Assembly (NCBI GenBank): GCA_040400005.1
Contig: JBBARC010000025.1
Location: 1-43,900, forward strand
Length of the DNA stretch: 43,900 nt
DNA from: JBBARC01 sp040400005
GTDB lineage: Bacteria > Pseudomonadota > Alphaproteobacteria > Acetobacterales > Acetobacteraceae
Direction: 5' to 3'
Below the pieces are notes generated by a model that saw only the letters and a program-made list of their open reading frames with translations, had not been told where the DNA came from and ran no database searches. The position numbers and the translations under genes were made by a program. Below, one piece after another: positions 1 through 7,363 of the stretch; positions within the stretch are counted from its first letter, which is position 1, and every line of letters begins with the position of its first letter.

Positions 1-103
1 AATGTTTTCAATGGGTTGTGTAGCTTCGACCCTACCTGGGCAGTTACCTTTTTTCTTCAGAAAAAAGAAAACTCTTACCTTGTTGCCTTCACCCGACTGC
101 CCC
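1..103 (+). repeat. Palindromic intergenic repeat, copy A, with flanking filler sequence
   Basis: Positions 31-103 hold a full repeat unit: CCTACCTGGGCAGTTAC, the hairpin core CTTTTTTC-TTCA-GAAAAAAG, then TTCACCCGACTGCCCC. The preceding bases 1-46 are an inverted, nearly exact copy (one mismatch seen) of 31015-31061, so this is probably the right half of a larger element whose left part lies outside the window. The unit ends about 23 bases before the ubiK-like start. Confidence 0.8.
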
Positions 104-126
104 ACCCAACCCAGGAGTATTCCCGC

Positions 127-387
127 ATGAGCGACCGGCCGAAGTTTTTCGAAGATCTGGCCGGCGTCGCCGGTGGCGCGATTTCGGCCCTGGCCGGCAT
201 GCGTGAGGAAATAGAAGCGGTGGTGCGCGCCCGGGTGGACGAAACCATCCGCCGGCTAGAACTGGTGCGTCGCGATGAGCTGGACGCCGTCACCGAGCTC
301 GCCGCCCGCGCCCGCCAAGGCCAGGAGGAAGCCGAAACACGTTTAGCCGCCGTTGAGGCGGCGGTTAAGGCTCTACAGGCAAAATAA
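127..387 (+). CDS. ubiK: BMFP-domain protein, UbiK-like ubiquinone biosynthesis accessory factor
   Basis: The product has 86 residues and matches the BMFP/YqiC family in length and pattern: a short N-terminal amphipathic part (FFEDLAGVAGGA), then a long charged coiled coil (about residues 25-85) rich in Arg, Glu and Ala and ending in a family-typical heptad region (AAVEAAVKALQ). In enterobacteria UbiK trimers help ubiquinone biosynthesis with the UbiJ/lipid complex; that role is carried over by family only. The ATG at 127 is chosen because the frame upstream (to 16) only reads through the intergenic repeat, giving peptide SFDPTWAVTFF, which is not protein-like. No strong Shine-Dalgarno is visible (GGAG at 112-115 is near). 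It stands alone, followed by another repeat copy. Confidence 0.8.
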   Translation: MSDRPKFFEDLAGVAGGAISALAGMREEIEAVVRARVDETIRRLELVRRDELDAVTELAARARQGQEEAETRLAAVEAAVKALQAK

Positions 388-452
388 TGTGCGCCCCACC
401 GATGTGAGTGCCGCGAAAATGCTGCCAGGGCGCTTTCCGAACCTCATGTTAT

Positions 453-510
453 AAAAGTCTTTTTGCTTCTTTTTCGGAAGTCAAAAGAAGGCTCTTTCTA
501 CCCTTTCGCC
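453..510 (+). repeat. Palindromic intergenic repeat, copy B (variant form)
   Basis: AAAAGTCTTTTTGCTTCTTT is followed by TTCGGAAGTCAAAAGAAGGC, the same variant as copy D at 26669-26750; both are preceded by a TCCGAACC motif. The stem is interrupted by CGGAAGT rather than closed by TTCA. The remaining bases between ubiK and the next gene (388-588) show nothing else that I can recognise. Confidence 0.65.
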
Positions 511-588
511 TTAGCCCTTAGGTGTTTTCCGGGGCTGACCTTAGGGCGCATATGTTTGCTAGAAAGGGGCTTGTTCAGGGATGCCGCC

Positions 589-993
589 ATGCTGACGATT
601 GCGCCGGAAAAGATCGCCTATATCATTGAAAAGGCGCGGGTATTTGATGAGGAAGTGCCGTCCGATGGCACCGATTCGGGGTCTAACCCGGCGGACGATG
701 GGGAGGCCGCGATTTTGCTGGATACTGCCGGCAACCCCACCTTGCTGGAATTGCGCAGCTTTATTGAAGACCTGAACATCGACGAGCAGGAAGATCTGCT
801 GGCGTTGATCTGGATTGGCCGCGGGGATTTTGCTGCCGAAGATTGGAACGCAGCCATTGCCCAGGCGCGGGCCGCGCGCACCGAGGGCGAAGCTGATTAC
901 CTGATCGGCACGCCGCTATTGGCGGATTATCTAGGTGAAGGTTCGGCAGCCTTAGGCGTTTCGCTTGATGACACCCTATTGAATTCCGATTAG
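589..993 (+). CDS. DUF3775 family protein
   Basis: This 134-residue protein begins MLTISP-like (MLTIAPEKIAYIIEKARVFD) and continues with an acidic stretch, then LLELRSFIEDLNIDEQEDLLALIWIGRGDF, the signature of DUF3775 proteins of alphaproteobacteria. These are small, soluble, acidic and of unknown function. The C-terminal half (EDWNAAIAQARAARTEGEADYLIGTPLLADYLGEG) is also typical. The start at 589 is preferred: it has AGGG at 577-580, and the longer frame from 463 merely reads through repeat copy B. The gene ends against the oppositely oriented PEP-CTERM remnant. No function can be assigned from the sequence. Confidence 0.8.
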   Translation: MLTIAPEKIAYIIEKARVFDEEVPSDGTDSGSNPADDGEAAILLDTAGNPTLLELRSFIEDLNIDEQEDLLALIWIGRGDFAAEDWNAAIAQARAARTEGEADYLIGTPLLADYLGEGSAALGVSLDDTLLNSD

Positions 994-1179
994 CGCGCCG
1001 CCCGCTTAAGCACCACCGTGCGCGGCGTTCGGCGGCGCCAGAACACTGCTCCCAGCCAAATTAACCCCGATGCCAGCAGCGCAAGGCTTGGCGGTTCCGG
1101 CTCTTCAGCGCTGCGCAACCCACGGTAACAAAGCGATACTAGCAACCAGCGCGGTGCCGATTGGCAGCGCGATCTGCAC
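990..1179 (-). pseudogene. Remnant or frameshifted short PEP-CTERM protein
   Basis: On the minus strand a GTG at 1179 opens a short frame coding a signal-peptide-like helix (VQIALPIGTALVASIALLPW, then VAQR) that stops at 1105. One base out of frame, directly after it, comes SAEEPEPPSLALLASG followed by a hydrophobic helix and WRRR, ending with a stop at 990. That tail is a textbook PEP-CTERM exosortase signal: PEP-like motif, membrane helix, Arg cluster. Joining the two frames would give a roughly 60-residue protein made almost only of export signal and sorting tail. It is either a decayed gene that lost its middle, or a small gene with one frameshift or sequencing error. Its start lies 56 bases beyond the end of the lipoprotein gene on the same strand. 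Confidence 0.45.
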
Positions 1180-1234
1180 GCGGCGGGCTGCTGCCCGCCG
1201 CGTGCAAGCAAACACCGGTGATCGGCCGAACCAA

Positions 1235-1441
1235 TCAGGGCGTTTGTTGTTCGGTGTGCGTCGTCGTTGTGGTGCTGGATGCCGGCGGCACCGCCATCAC
1301 CGGATAGGCCGGCGTTGTTGTGGTAGTCGAGGTATGTTCGGTGGTGATGGTATCTGGGCCGCCGCATGCGGATAGCAGCGCAGTTGTGCCAAATAGGCTG
1401 GCAGTGATCAGCACATGGCGCAGGGCCTGGGATAAGATCAT
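1235..1441 (-). CDS. Small Thr-rich lipoprotein
   Basis: The 68-residue product starts MILSQALRHVLITASLFG and has the lipobox LLSAC-GG at about residues 22-28, so it should be lipidated and anchored in a membrane. The rest is low complexity: THTSTTTTT-like and VPPASSTTTTT runs with no globular fold. The ATG at 1441 is chosen over earlier in-frame ATGs because AGGAGA lies six bases upstream, inside the codons of the longer version. Its composition (Thr runs separated by Pro-Pro) closely resembles the next gene on the same strand (1532-1858), suggesting related origin or a shared role in the envelope. No known family is recognised. Confidence 0.65.
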   Translation of the reverse strand: MILSQALRHVLITASLFGTTALLSACGGPDTITTEHTSTTTTTPAYPVMAVPPASSTTTTTHTEQQTP

Positions 1442-1531
1442 AATTTTTCTCCTCATAACGTATAATAATTTCGGGTGGCATGACACTGGCGCCGGGCTTA
1501 CTGGCGCCAGGTCAGGTCGATTTCGGCCGGC

Positions 1532-1858
1532 TTAATTCGGAACTGTGGTCGTGCTCTGTGTTGTGGTGGTGGAACTCGGCGGCACCACTGGTGCGGGCGT
1601 GGTGGTGGTAGATCGCTTATCCTGCACCACGCCCTGGCCATTATTATAGGTGCTGGTTTTGGAATCGGTCTGATTGCCGTATTGGTCCACCGCGTGCGAA
1701 TCCCGCGTGGTGCTCAAAGCCCCTGCCGGCGGCGGCATCACTGGCGCTGGCGGCACCACGGTGGATTGGGTGGTGGTGGTTTCACTGGCCGTTTGGGCCA
1801 CGGCCATGCCACCGCCAAAGCTAACCGCGGCGATGGCGGCATAAACATATAATTTCAT
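1532..1858 (-). CDS. Exported Thr/Pro-rich small protein
   Basis: The 108-residue protein has a clear signal peptide (MKLYVYAAIAAVSFGGGMAVAQ, cleavage probably after the AQ) followed by low-complexity sequence: ETTTTQS, VPPAPVMPPP, a short more normal middle (DSHAVDQYGNQTDSKTSTYN), and a tail of TTTT and PPSS blocks. The ATG at 1858 has GGGAG at a good distance, so the longer frame to 1930 is rejected. It likely is periplasmic or outer-surface and disordered. Thr/Ser/Pro-rich tracts of this type are common sites of bacterial O-glycosylation, but nothing here proves it. No family recognised. Confidence 0.65.
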   Translation of the reverse strand: MKLYVYAAIAAVSFGGGMAVAQTASETTTTQSTVVPPAPVMPPPAGALSTTRDSHAVDQYGNQTDSKTSTYNNGQGVVQDKRSTTTTPAPVVPPSSTTTTQSTTTVPN

Positions 1859-2088
1859 GGTGATCTCCCGAAACAATTTACGTTTTCCGTTAAAATCGCT
1901 GGCGCATACGGCTAAGCGTCCGTCTCGCATCGTGATCAGTGCAGTAACGGCAAAGGGCTGTTCTGCGTTGCATCGGCGGATATGCGGAATCTACTCAGGG
2001 CGGCAAATAAATCCACTTTGCCACGCCCGCCGCCGCGCGCACCCATATGAAAGACCGGCTAATAACCAGAGCCAAGGAGAACACGCCG

Positions 2089-2405
2089 ATGACCGCAATC
2101 GATGCACCCGGCGATTTCCCGGTAGTTTACGTCGGTGGCTCGGCGGGCGGGCGCGATGCCTATATCCGCCTATTGCAACATCTGCCCGCCGACATGGGGG
2201 TCGCAATCGTTATCGTTAATCACCTGCGCCTGGTTGCCACCCAGCTTCGCGAAATTCTGCCGCGCTTTCCCGCGATGCCCAGGCGCCCGCCACTGCTTTT
2301 CAGTCGGACATGCCAGAGAGCGCCATGGCCAGCGGCTGCGATGATTTTATCCTATTACCCGAAGCGATTGCGGCCAAAAATTTTGCAAATCGCTGCGGTT
2401 GCGGC
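2089..2405 (+). pseudogene. Decayed CheB-type methylesterase domain
   Basis: The first 55 codons from the ATG at 2089 match the start of a CheB C-terminal domain: VVYVGGSAGGRDAYIRLLQH with the catalytic Ser motif (G-S-A-G-G), then PADMGVAIVIVNHL with the His position. At about 2268-2285 the frame shifts by one and the other frame continues with PATAFQSDMPESAMASGCDD and FILLPEAIA, which is the very end of a CheB domain. The roughly 95 residues between, including the catalytic Asp region, are missing. So an internal deletion and a frameshift destroyed it. The strong ribosome site AAGGAG (2074-2079) is still present, which suggests recent decay. The frame then runs into the end of cobT on the other strand. 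Confidence 0.7.
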
Positions 2406-4292
2406 TTAGGCGACCAAACTTGCTCGCTCGGCGCTGGCCCGTGCCCAGGCGGCGGCGGCATCTTCATCAAACAGCTCGGACATTTTTTTCATCATCGTGC
2501 CGCCAAGTTCTTCGGCATCCACAATGGTCACCGCACGTTTATAATAGCGCGTCACGTCATGCCCGATGCCAATAGCAATCAGCTCAACCCGGTCGCGCGA
2601 TTCGATTTCGCGGATCACTTCGCGCAAGTGCCGTTCCAGAAAATTGCCTGAGTTCACCGATAAGGTGCTGTCGTCCACTGGCGCTCCATCGCTAATCACC
2701 ATCAAAATGCGGCGATGCTCTGGCCGGCTCAGCAAACGGCGATAGGCCCAGAGCAAAGCCTCGCCATCGATATTTTCTTTCAGCAACCCTTCGCGCAGCA
2801 TCAGCCCCAAATTTTTGCGCGCACGGCGCCACGGGGTATCGGCCGATTTGTAGATAATGTGGCGCAAATCATTCAACCGCCCAGGGTTGCGCGGCTTGCC
2901 TTCCGCCGCCCACCGTTCACGGCTTTGGCCACCTTTCCAGGCGCGTGTGGTAAAACCCAAAATTTCGGTTTTCACTGCGCAGCGTTCCAGGGTGCGCGCC
3001 AAAATATCCCCGCACATGGCAGCAACCGTAATCGGCCGCCCGCGCATGCTGCCGGAATTATCGATCAGCAAGGTCACCACAGTATCGCGAAATTCGGTAT
3101 CGCGTTCGCGCTTATACGATAGCGCCAGCATCGGGTTAACAATCACCCGGGCCAGCTTGCCGGCATCCAGCATGCCTTCTTCCAGATCAAACTCCCACGC
3201 ACGCACCTGCTGCGCCATCAGGCGGCGCTGCAGGCGGTTGGCAAGTTTGGATACCACCCCTTGCAAATGCTGCAATTGCTGATCCAGCAACTGGCGCAGG
3301 CGGCCGAGTTCATCGGCATCGCACAAATCTTCAGCGTCGATTTCTTCATCAAACTGCTTGGAAAAAGCCTTGTAACCACCAGCCGCATCCAGATCCGGCC
3401 GCGGCGCGCGCGGCTGCGGGCCGGCCGGGCGATCATCGCCCTCGCTACCAGCCGCCTGGTCATCTTCGGCCTCTTCCGCGTCATCGTCGGGCTGCGCGCC
3501 TTCGGATGTTTCCGGGCTTGCCGACAGGGTGCTGTCCTGCTGGGTATCACTTTTGCCTTCGCTGTCGGCGGCGTTATCCTGCGCGCCACTCTGTTCGCCA
3601 TCCTCGGCTTGCTGATCATTATCCTCCGATTGCTCGTCGATCTCCTGCTCGGCTTCGGCCATGTTCAGCGTCGCCAGCAAATGGCGGGCAGCCCGGGCAA
3701 AGGCGTTTTGGTCGTGCCGGGCACGCGCCATCTCATCGAGGGCGGCGCTGGCGATATCGCTCAGCCCCTCGCTATACTGGTCCAAAATTTTGCGCGCCGG
3801 TTCGGGTGCCGCGTGCCCGGACATCGCCGCGCGCGCCAACAGGCTTAGCGCGGTTGCCGCCGGTAGCTGGTCGGGCCGGGTCATGCGGTCCAGCCCGTCA
3901 GCGGCACAAATCTCGGCCTGGCGAGCCTCAAGATTGGCGGCAACCCCCACCATATGTTCGCCACCCACCACTTCGCATCGCGCCTGTTCCAACGCATCGT
4001 ACACCGTGCGGGCATCGCGCTCGGCCGGGCTGCGGGCGGCGTGAATGGCGTCATCATGGTGGCGCAAACGCAGCGCCAAACTATCGGCGGCACCGCGCAG
4101 TTTCAAAACTTCATTGGCAGGTAGCGCGCGCGATGGCACCGGCAAGCGCGCCCGTTTGCCGGCCAAATTCGATGGCCCCGGTTGAAACGCCACCTGCACG
4201 TCGGCAACGGCGGCCATGGCGCGCAACGCACCGGTGGTTGCCCGCTTGAAATCTTCAGCGCGCCCGCCTGCGTCTTTACCAGCCCCGCTCAT
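2406..4292 (-). CDS. cobT: Aerobic cobaltochelatase subunit CobT
   Basis: The 628-residue protein is the CobT subunit of the CobN-CobS-CobT complex that inserts cobalt into hydrogenobyrinate a,c-diamide in aerobic vitamin B12 synthesis; CobS and CobT form the AAA+/VWA chaperone part. Visible are an N-terminal helical domain, a strongly acidic linker (about residues 209-287, runs of Glu, Asp, Gln), and a C-terminal VWA domain with the metal-adhesion motif LLIDNSGSMRGRPI (about 405-418) and VISDGAPVDD. Length and domain order fit the family. Its ATG overlaps the TGA of the GFA gene in an ATGA, so translation is coupled. cobN is not in the window. The long frames on the opposite strand here are shadows. 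Confidence 0.95.
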   Translation of the reverse strand: MSGAGKDAGGRAEDFKRATTGALRAMAAVADVQVAFQPGPSNLAGKRARLPVPSRALPANEVLKLRGAADSLALRLRHHDDAIHAARSPAERDARTVYDALEQARCEVVGGEHMVGVAANLEARQAEICAADGLDRMTRPDQLPAATALSLLARAAMSGHAAPEPARKILDQYSEGLSDIASAALDEMARARHDQNAFARAARHLLATLNMAEAEQEIDEQSEDNDQQAEDGEQSGAQDNAADSEGKSDTQQDSTLSASPETSEGAQPDDDAEEAEDDQAAGSEGDDRPAGPQPRAPRPDLDAAGGYKAFSKQFDEEIDAEDLCDADELGRLRQLLDQQLQHLQGVVSKLANRLQRRLMAQQVRAWEFDLEEGMLDAGKLARVIVNPMLALSYKRERDTEFRDTVVTLLIDNSGSMRGRPITVAAMCGDILARTLERCAVKTEILGFTTRAWKGGQSRERWAAEGKPRNPGRLNDLRHIIYKSADTPWRRARKNLGLMLREGLLKENIDGEALLWAYRRLLSRPEHRRILMVISDGAPVDDSTLSVNSGNFLERHLREVIREIESRDRVELIAIGIGHDVTRYYKRAVTIVDAEELGGTMMKKMSELFDEDAAAAWARASAERASLVA

Positions 4293-4723
4293 GGCACAGT
4301 GCCGCCCAGGGTGGACCCTAGCGCATATTCCGGCAGGCCATCAGTAATTTCAAACCACGGCACTTTAGATCCCACATAGGCGTGCACCTGCGGCGCTAGG
4401 CTAGGCAGATCGGTTAATGTGCCCAACCGCACATGCACCATGCCAATGGCGGGTTTTTCAGCAAACAAGCTGGATCCGCAGTTTTGGCAAAACACCATGA
4501 TGGTTTCATCAGATTTGGCGAACCGCCTAATCTCCGCATCACCCGCGGTAATCCGCATATCTTCGGCCGGCACGCCGCCATAGGCCGAAAAAATCGACCC
4601 CGAAAACCGCCGGCAATCCTGGCAATGGCAGTAGCCAGCATAGCGTAACGCATCGGGAATAACATAGGTCACCGCCCCGCACAGGCAGGCACCGTTCAGA
4701 TCATGCGGCGCGGTCTCGCTCAA
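4289..4723 (-). CDS. GFA-family (Mss4-like fold) zinc protein between cobS and cobT
   Basis: About 144 residues with the complete Cys set of the GFA/DUF636 family: CLCGAVTY, then CHCQDCRRFSGS, then FCQNCGSSLF, which bind structural and catalytic zinc in the founding member, glutathione-dependent formaldehyde-activating enzyme. Most family members have unknown substrates, so formaldehyde chemistry should not be assumed. The gene sits between cobS and cobT: the TTG proposed as start (4723) is four bases after the cobS stop, and its stop overlaps the cobT ATG. The ATG at 4819 would read back through the end of cobS and is rejected. The TTG has an AGGGAC sequence almost touching it, a poor spacing, so translation may depend on coupling to cobS. 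Confidence 0.8.
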   Translation of the reverse strand: MSETAPHDLNGACLCGAVTYVIPDALRYAGYCHCQDCRRFSGSIFSAYGGVPAEDMRITAGDAEIRRFAKSDETIMVFCQNCGSSLFAEKPAIGMVHVRLGTLTDLPSLAPQVHAYVGSKVPWFEITDGLPEYALGSTLGGTVP

Positions 4724-4727
4724 GTCC

Positions 4728-5759
4728 CTAAAACCCGCGCCGGGCAGCAACGCCCACCGGCAGCTCCGCGTTAAAACAACGCTGGTAATATTCAGCAACC
4801 GTCGGCCGTTCAGCCTCATCGCATTTGTTTAAAAACGTCAGGCGAAAGGCAAAACCAACGTCGTTAAAAATCTTGGTGTTTTCCGCCCAGGTGATCACCG
4901 TGCGCGGCGACATCACCGTTGAAAGATCACCATTGATAAAGCCGGCGCGGGTTAAATCGGCCAGCGCCACCATGCTTTCAATCTGCTTTTTGGCCGCACT
5001 ATCATGGCTATCGGTGCCCAATTTGGCCATCACAATCGCGGTTTCTTCAGCATGCGGCAGGTAGTTCAGCGTTACCACAATGCTCCAGCGGTCCATCTGG
5101 CCCTGATTGATCTGCTGGGTGCCGTGGTACAACCCCGTGGTATCGCCCAAACCCACGGTGTTGGCCGTGGAAAACAGGCGAAAGCCAGGGTGCGGGCGGA
5201 TCACCTTGTTCTGATCCAGCAGCGTCAGCTTGCCTTCCACCTCCAGCACGCGCTGAATAACAAACATCACATCCGGCCGGCCGGCATCGTATTCATCAAA
5301 CACCAGGGCGCAAGCATGTTGCAGCGCCCAGGGCAGAATGCCTTCGCGGAATTCGGTAATCTGCTTACCATCGCGCACCACAATCGCATCTTTGCCGATC
5401 AGATCGATGCGGCTGATGTGGCTATCAAGGTTAATGCGAATGCACGGCCAGTTCAGCCGCGCCGCCACCTGTTCAATATGGGTGGATTTGCCGGTGCCGT
5501 GGTAGCCCTGCACCATCACGCGGCGGTTATGGGCAAAGCCTGCCAAAATCGCCAAAGTTGTTTCGCGGTCAAAGCGGTAGCTCGGGTCAATCGTCGGCAC
5601 ATGCGCGGTAGGCGAAGAAAACGCTGGCACGCGCAGGTCGCTATCGATGCCAAACATCTCGCGCACGCCAACCGTGATATCCGGCATGCGGGTTTCGGCA
5701 TCCGGGGCGTCGGTCATGGCGGCCGTTTGGGCAGCAACTTGGGGTGCGGGCTGATCCAT
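4728..5759 (-). CDS. cobS: Aerobic cobaltochelatase subunit CobS
   Basis: A 343-residue AAA+ ATPase, the CobS subunit that forms the ring acting with CobT on CobN during cobalt insertion. Walker A is GYHGTGKST (about residues 84-92), Walker B ALVFDEYDAG (about 150-159), and sensor-type LFSTANTVGLGD follows. FDRETTLAILAGFAHNRRVM before Walker A is characteristic of CobS. The ATG at 5759 gives the normal family length; AAGGA lies about 12 bases upstream. An earlier ATG at 5807 would add 16 residues. It heads the cobS-GFA-cobT operon. No cobalamin riboswitch is seen in the 124 bases before it. Confidence 0.95.
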   Translation of the reverse strand: MDQPAPQVAAQTAAMTDAPDAETRMPDITVGVREMFGIDSDLRVPAFSSPTAHVPTIDPSYRFDRETTLAILAGFAHNRRVMVQGYHGTGKSTHIEQVAARLNWPCIRINLDSHISRIDLIGKDAIVVRDGKQITEFREGILPWALQHACALVFDEYDAGRPDVMFVIQRVLEVEGKLTLLDQNKVIRPHPGFRLFSTANTVGLGDTTGLYHGTQQINQGQMDRWSIVVTLNYLPHAEETAIVMAKLGTDSHDSAAKKQIESMVALADLTRAGFINGDLSTVMSPRTVITWAENTKIFNDVGFAFRLTFLNKCDEAERPTVAEYYQRCFNAELPVGVAARRGF

Positions 5760-5883
5760 GGGGGTCGGGTAATCCTTTTTAGAAAAATGCGCCGTTGAGA
5801 CACGCACGGGGGCTTAACGGCATTAGCTTTACAGGGTTCAGGTTCAACATTACCGCGCCATGCGATTGGCACAAGCCGCGCGC

Positions 5884-6483
5884 TCAGCGCCCCGCCATGA
5901 TCGGCTCCGGGGTTAAATGGGCACGCACGGCGGCATAGGCGAGGTTAATATCTTTCAGCCGTTCTTCGGCGGCGCGATCGCCGCCATTGGCATCGGGGTG
6001 GTGCTTTTTGGCCAGTTGCTTATAGCGCGTTTTCACCGCGGCCAAGGTCACCGGCCAGCCCAAGCCCAGGGCCGCCAGGGGTTTCAGCAGTTGGTCGGGC
6101 GCCGCATCGGGGTTCTTGCGCGCAGCAGCTTTGCGGCCAGCCGCCCCCAGCATGCCCAGCGGATCGGTAAAAATACCGGCATCAAGTTTGGGGTCAATCT
6201 GGCTTGCACCAAGTTGGCCCAGCGGCCAGCTCGGCCGCTGCCATTGGGTATCGGCGCGCAAATGGGCCTCGATCTCGCCTGGGCTCATGCCTTTGTAAAA
6301 ATCCCACCCGGCATTGTAGGCGCGCACGTGGTCCAGGCAGAACCAGTGATACTCGCGCAGACTGGTGCGCGATTTCGGCGCGCGATACTGGCCCGCAGCC
6401 AGGCATCCTGGCATGGTGCAGGTATCGCCCGGGGCATCCGGGTCTGGCGCAAACGCCCTGGCGCGGTTGGGGCTACGAGACAT
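5884..6483 (-). CDS. J-domain (DnaJ-like) protein
   Basis: The 199-residue protein carries a C-terminal J domain (about residues 135-195) with the HPD motif in KKHHPDANGGD, so it should stimulate an Hsp70 such as DnaK. The N-terminal half has conserved cysteines (CTMPGC, then WFCLDH) and the pattern REYHWFCLDHVRAYNAGWDF, typical of the alphaproteobacterial J-domain proteins encoded beside cobS and bolA. It lacks the Gly/Phe linker and zinc fingers of true DnaJ. It is divergent from bolA with a 70-base gap that must hold both promoters. Client proteins are unknown. Confidence 0.88.
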   Translation of the reverse strand: MSRSPNRARAFAPDPDAPGDTCTMPGCLAAGQYRAPKSRTSLREYHWFCLDHVRAYNAGWDFYKGMSPGEIEAHLRADTQWQRPSWPLGQLGASQIDPKLDAGIFTDPLGMLGAAGRKAAARKNPDAAPDQLLKPLAALGLGWPVTLAAVKTRYKQLAKKHHPDANGGDRAAEERLKDINLAYAAVRAHLTPEPIMAGR

Positions 6484-6553
6484 GGCGCTTTATGTGCAGC
6501 CATTCTGGCTTGCGGCAAGGTATGGCGAATGATGATTTTGAAGGGTAGCAAGC

Positions 6554-6856
6554 ATGGCTGATCACACCACCGCCACCAGGGCGGCACGAATCGAGGCGCT
6601 GCTGCGCGCCGCCTTCGCCCCGGCACAGTTGGAGGTGATCGACGATTCGGCCCGCCATGCCGGCCATGCTGGCACAAAAGGCATAACGGGCGGCGAAACC
6701 CATTTTAATGTGGCAATGGTGTCGGCAGCCTTCACCGGGCACAGCAGGCTTGCCCGCGCGCGCGCCGTGCACGCCGCCCTTGATTGCGAACTTGCCAGCG
6801 GCTTACATGCACTTTCGCTAGTTTTGCGCACCCCGGAAGAAAGTGTCACCAGTTAA
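6554..6856 (+). CDS. bolA: BolA family protein
   Basis: A 100-residue BolA-fold protein. Seen are RIEALLRAAFAPAQLEVIDDSARHAGHAG at the N-terminus, then GGETHFNVAMVSAAFTGHSRLARARAVHAAL with the conserved His that in BolA-glutaredoxin complexes can bind a [2Fe-2S] cluster, and LHALSLVLRTPEE at the end. BolA proteins work with monothiol glutaredoxins in iron-sulfur handling and stress response. The neighbouring J-domain gene, cobS and cobT form a conserved alphaproteobacterial neighbourhood. Position 6554 has AAGGGTAGC just upstream as a weak ribosome site. Confidence 0.9.
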   Translation: MADHTTATRAARIEALLRAAFAPAQLEVIDDSARHAGHAGTKGITGGETHFNVAMVSAAFTGHSRLARARAVHAALDCELASGLHALSLVLRTPEESVTS

Positions 6857-7044
6857 GACCGATGTTCACACAGGTAACGACCGGCGATTTGCTCGCCTGC
6901 ACAAAAGTTGACTGTGCCACACAAGAATACGCCAGTAGGTAGTCTAACAATCGTAACTTTGGGACTGATAAAAAGGCTTCGATTTCTGTGACAACTAGGC
7001 TAAGGCTAATGTGGGATCACTTTTTTTGTTAGGGAGAAGCGGGC

Positions 7045-7314
7045 TTGCCGAGTAGTCGCCTGGTTAATCGCAACATCACCGCGGGCAGTGGGCGCACCAG
7101 CATGCGGCTAGAACCCGAAGTATGGGATGCGCTGCGCGAGATCTGTCTGCGCGAAGGCATTGAGCTGCGCCAGTTGATCAAAACCGTTGAAGATACCTCC
7201 GGCCCAGGCGGGCGCACCAGTGCGGTGCGCATACATGTGCTGAAGTATTTCCGCGCCGCCTGCACCGAAGATGGCCACGCCCGCGCCGGCCACGGCAAGC
7301 GCGCCAACGGGTAG
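7045..7314 (+). CDS. Ribbon-helix-helix domain protein
   Basis: An 89-residue protein with an RHH_4-type ribbon-helix-helix domain: TSMRLEPEVWDALREICLRE (strand and first helix), then GIELRQLIKTVEDTSGP, a turn, and TSAVRIHVLKYFRAA (second helix). Family members are small, likely DNA-binding, and largely uncharacterised in alphaproteobacteria. The TTG at 7045 is proposed as start because AGGGAGA (7031-7037) lies seven bases upstream; the next ATG is at 7102 inside the domain. The 188-base gap before it (6857-7044) is AT-richer than its surroundings and ends in a T-run, so it probably holds the promoter, but I cannot assign boxes with confidence. Confidence 0.8.
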   Translation: MPSSRLVNRNITAGSGRTSMRLEPEVWDALREICLREGIELRQLIKTVEDTSGPGGRTSAVRIHVLKYFRAACTEDGHARAGHGKRANG

Positions 7315-7363
7315 CCCCCCACCCTGGGCGCCGGCAAAACGCCAATCTGGCCCGGCCGGCCGC

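Noticed and set aside
16..126. N-terminal extension of the ubiK-like gene
   Set aside because: It translates the intergenic repeat (SFDPTWAVT), which also appears as false N-termini near 31000.
463..588. N-terminal extension of the DUF3775 gene
   Set aside because: It reads through repeat copy B; the family begins at the ATG at 589.
3261..4249. Plus-strand frames opposite cobT
   Set aside because: Shadows of cobT, whose VWA domain and acidic linker are clear.
5760..5883. Cobalamin riboswitch before cobS
   Set aside because: No B12-box-like sequence or suitable stems seen in this short gap.
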